From: a virus | Virus record (IMG/VR): IMGVR_UViG_3300022602_000133 | Location: 1 to 54,135 of that record | Reading direction: 5' to 3' (one strand) | DNA: 54,135 nucleotides | Shown: positions 51,725-54,135 of the stretch, piece by piece | Layout: the number at the start of each line of letters is the position of its first letter | Position numbering within the stretch: the stretch's first letter is position 1 | The notes under the pieces: generated by a model | Told to the model about the DNA's origin: nothing | The model's database searches: none | What the model saw: the letters and a program-made list of their open reading frames with translations, nothing else | Program-made: the position numbers and the translations under genes

Positions 51725-54135
51725 TTATCCTAATGATAGCACTATACCTAATGCTATATCTGTTGCTTGGCTTGTTGAGACACCAGTCGCTGCACCAGCA
51801 ACTGATACCCATGTACTACCATTATATATTTCTGTGTACTGTTGGTCAGTATTAAAACGCATCATACCAGTAGTGACATAAATTGATGCAGGATAGTTAC
51901 TATTATTACCAACAGGAATCGCAATTCCGTTAGTTCCAGTAATTTGTACATAACCTGTACCTGTTTCTGCAATCGTTGTAACAGCATTATTAATTGTGTT
52001 AGTAATTGTATTATTTGTGAATAATAAATTACCTAATTGCACACCACCAGTTCCGCTAGTAGTAAAGTTAATATTAGTGTTTGAATTTGTAGCACTTACT
52101 GTAGTTCCGCTAATGGTTAATCCGCTAGTTTGAAACTGTGTAGTATATAGTCCTGTACTGTTAATATAGGCTGTATTTGTGTTATTTGCGTAAAATCTAA
52201 TTACATTATCACCTGCACCAGGGCTAGATTCTGGGGTAATATATGTATTTCCATCTACACTTTGTACACCGCCTAAATTTTGCCAGTAACTTCCACTATA
52301 GCCCTCGTATCTATTTAGATTTGAGTTATAACGGATCATTCCATTACTTGGAACACTAGGTCGTTGTAGAGTAGTTCCAACTGGAACTACTAGTCCACCC
52401 GTGTTATTGATTATAACATCGCCATTTGCTTGTGGAGTTAAGTAAATGTTAGGGTTTGATCCAGTACTTGTAATTGTATTTCCGTTAAATGATAACGCTT
52501 CTACTATAACATTACCTGTACCATTTGCTTGTAAATTTAAATCAAGATTACTAACGGTGGTAGTAATAGTACTTCCGCTAATAGCAATATTTGGAATAAC
52601 AAATGTACCAGTAAGTACAAGGTTACCACCAATTGTTAAATTGCCGCTAGTTGTAAAATTACCAGTTTGATTATAGTTACCAGTTTGTGTAACAACTCCG
52701 GTAATGCCAACAGCCGCTAGTGTACTTGCACCGGTAACACCTAGTGTACCGCCAACCGTAGCATTGCCGTCTAACTGTGCGTTGCTGGTAATTTCAACTT
52801 TTTGTCCGCTGTATGGTGTTAATACTAAATTGGTTGATGTAGTAGTACCAGTAATAGTGCTACCAGAAATAGTTAGATCAGGTAGTGTTAAACTACCACT
52901 TGAAGTAATTGCACCAGAATTAATAGTGCCACTAGTTGTAAAGTTACCACTATTTTGTGTAAAATTACCAGTTTGAGTTAATGTACCAGTAATACCAACA
53001 GCCGCTAATGTACTTGCACCAGTAACACCTAGCGTTCCTGTAACACTTAAATTATTATCAACCTGGGCACCGCTAGTAATCTCAACTATTTTGCCAGTAT
53101 AAGGAGTTAATACTAAGTTTGTGTTAGTAGTAGTACCAGTAATAGTACTGCCACTGAATGATAAATCTGGTAATGCTAATGTGCCGCTACTGGTAATCGA
53201 TCCAGAACTTATAGTTCCACTCGTTGTAAAACTACCACTTGATTGTGTAAAGTTGCCAGTTTGAGTTAGTGTTCCAGTAATGCCAGTAGCGGCTAATGTT
53301 GTAGTTCCAGTTACACCTAATGTACCTGTAATGTTTACATTATTATCAAACTGAGCATTACTGGTTATTTCAACTTGCTGACCAGTATTTGCAGTTAAGG
53401 TTAAATTAGTATTTGAAGTAGTACCAGTAATAGTACTACCGCTAAATGTCATGTCAGGTAGTGTTAATGTTCCGCTACTGGTAATCGATCCCGAACTTAC
53501 AGTTCCGCTAGTTGTAAAATTGCCGCCTGTTTGTCCAATTGCTCCGGCTACCGTTAGTGTTCCGGTAATGCCTGTTGCGGCTAATGTTGTAGCGCCTGTA
53601 ACTCCTAATGTACCAGTTACACTTAAATTTTGATCTACACTGGCGCCACTGGTAATTTCAACAATTTTGCCAGTGTAAGGTGTTAATACTAAGTTTGCAT
53701 TGGCATTTATACCAACAATAGCACTTGCAGGAGTTGAACTATCAGTTCCGCTTAAGATTAAATCAGGTAGTGTTAATGGTCCTGAACTAGTAATTGCGCC
53801 TGAACTAATTGTACCACTTGTTGTAAAGTTTCCAGTTTGATTAAAGTTACCAGTTTGTGTTAATGTTCCGGTAATGCCTGTTGCGGCTAATGTTGTGGCA
53901 CCGGTAACACCTAATGTTCCGGTTACACCTAAATTTTGATCTACACTAGCACTACTGGTTATTTCAACAATTTTGCCAGTGTATGGTGTTAGTGTTAAAT
54001 TTGTGTTAGTAGTAGTACCAGTAATTGTACTACCACTTAGAGTCATATCAGGTAGCGTTAAGCTACCACTTGATGTAATAGCACCTGAATTGATAGTGCC
54101 ACTAGTTGTAAAGTTTCCGCCAGACTGACTAATAG
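51725..54135 (-). CDS. Tandem-repeat tail fibre, start beyond the right edge
   Basis: The frame stays open to the end of the window: codons upstream of the ATG at 54046 read NFTTSGTINSGAITSSGSLT then LPD, the end of another repeat, so that ATG is internal and the true start lies further right. At least 800 residues are visible. Five ~95-residue repeats are followed by a non-repeat C-terminal part with VPVGTTLQRPSVPSNGMIRY, NRYEGYSGSYWQNLGG and a second such motif (IPVGNNSNYP, MMRFNTDQQYTEIYNGSTWV). The 'GTT.QRP...G.IRYN....E.Y.G..W' motif is typical of phage fibres. It ends in ALGIVLSLG. Confidence 0.75.
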   Translation of the reverse strand, partial: ISQSGGNFTTSGTINSGAITSSGSLTLPDMTLSGSTITGTTTNTNLTLTPYTGKIVEITSSASVDQNLGVTGTLGVTGATTLAATGITGTLTQTGNFNQTGNFTTSGTISSGAITSSGPLTLPDLILSGTDSSTPASAIVGINANANLVLTPYTGKIVEITSGASVDQNLSVTGTLGVTGATTLAATGITGTLTVAGAIGQTGGNFTTSGTVSSGSITSSGTLTLPDMTFSGSTITGTTSNTNLTLTANTGQQVEITSNAQFDNNVNITGTLGVTGTTTLAATGITGTLTQTGNFTQSSGSFTTSGTISSGSITSSGTLALPDLSFSGSTITGTTTNTNLVLTPYTGKIVEITSGAQVDNNLSVTGTLGVTGASTLAAVGITGTLTQTGNFTQNSGNFTTSGTINSGAITSSGSLTLPDLTISGSTITGTTTSTNLVLTPYSGQKVEITSNAQLDGNATVGGTLGVTGASTLAAVGITGVVTQTGNYNQTGNFTTSGNLTIGGNLVLTGTFVIPNIAISGSTITTTVSNLDLNLQANGTGNVIVEALSFNGNTITSTGSNPNIYLTPQANGDVIINNTGGLVVPVGTTLQRPSVPSNGMIRYNSNLNRYEGYSGSYWQNLGGVQSVDGNTYITPESSPGAGDNVIRFYANNTNTAYINSTGLYTTQFQTSGLTISGTTVSATNSNTNINFTTSGTGGVQLGNLLFTNNTITNTINNAVTTIAETGTGYVQITGTNGIAIPVGNNSNYPASIYVTTGMMRFNTDQQYTEIYNGSTWVSVAGAATGVSTSQATDIALGIVLSLG
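52580..54135 (-). repeat. Tandem ~95-residue fibre repeats (five full copies plus a partial)
   Basis: Repeat units run approximately 53753-54037, 53444-53752, 53156-53443, 52868-53155 and 52580-52867 (95, 103, 96, 96 and 96 codons), with part of another at the right edge. Each carries SGSTITGTT, NTNL-x-LTPYTGK, VEITS, VTGTLGVTG, TLAA-x-GITGTLTQTGNF and FTTSGTISSG. Copy 2 is longer and begins SGTDSSTPAS. High nucleotide identity in VTGTLGVTG and GITGTL segments makes expansion and contraction likely. Confidence 0.85.

Noticed and set aside
54044-54046. ATG at 54046 as the start of the tandem-repeat fibre
   Set aside because: The frame is open to the window edge and the upstream codons encode another copy of the repeat, so this Met is internal.
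52580-54135. Regular repeats that might suggest a CRISPR array
   Set aside because: Units are ~285-309 bases, coding throughout in one frame, with no short repeat-spacer pattern; this is a protein repeat.

Overview
The window is a gene-dense stretch of a tailed-phage genome, almost certainly a T4-like myovirus of an aquatic bacterium. The support is the N-terminus of a contractile tail sheath protein at the left edge, homologues of T4 neck proteins gp13 and gp14 and of tail-completion protein gp15, a gp1-type deoxynucleoside monophosphate kinase, TATAAATA-type late promoters, and several small and giant virion proteins of the kind found in cyanophage-like T4 relatives. The host cannot be named from this sequence. 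I see no integrase, tRNA, rRNA, CRISPR array or insertion sequence, and no gene-free stretch longer than about 115 bases.

Layout. 1-1228: sheath start, an HNH-like zinc protein and dNMP kinase. 1229-9687: a minus-strand run of five fibre proteins, a truncated fibre remnant and two small accessory proteins. 9691-13454: neck and tail-completion genes, with gp13 on the minus strand and gp14-gp15 divergent from it on the plus strand. 13436-18161: a tightly overlapping plus-strand operon encoding a Nudix hydrolase, four 2-oxoglutarate/Fe(II) oxygenases, one unassigned protein and a divergent flavin-halogenase-like protein. It meets a canonical-looking flavin-dependent halogenase on the minus strand (18149-19711). 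19771-19794: a terminator with a UUCG loop. 19810-30786: a minus-strand receptor-binding block with three proteins built of eight glycine-rich modules, an S74-chaperone fibre and small proteins. 30804-50739: two paralogous giant virion proteins (4051 and 2575 residues). 50764-54135: two small virion proteins and a fibre of ~95-residue tandem repeats that runs off the right edge.

How the genes work together. About three quarters of the window encodes the tail and its adhesins. The adhesin repertoire is unusually large and modular: LamG-like lectin domains, polyglycine modules, carbohydrate-binding-like N-terminal modules, beta-helix segments and Asp-box beta-propellers. The oxygenase/halogenase island sits inside this structural block, downstream of a late promoter and co-directional with gp14-gp15. 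It is therefore probably expressed late. Whether it modifies virion proteins or a host small molecule cannot be decided here.
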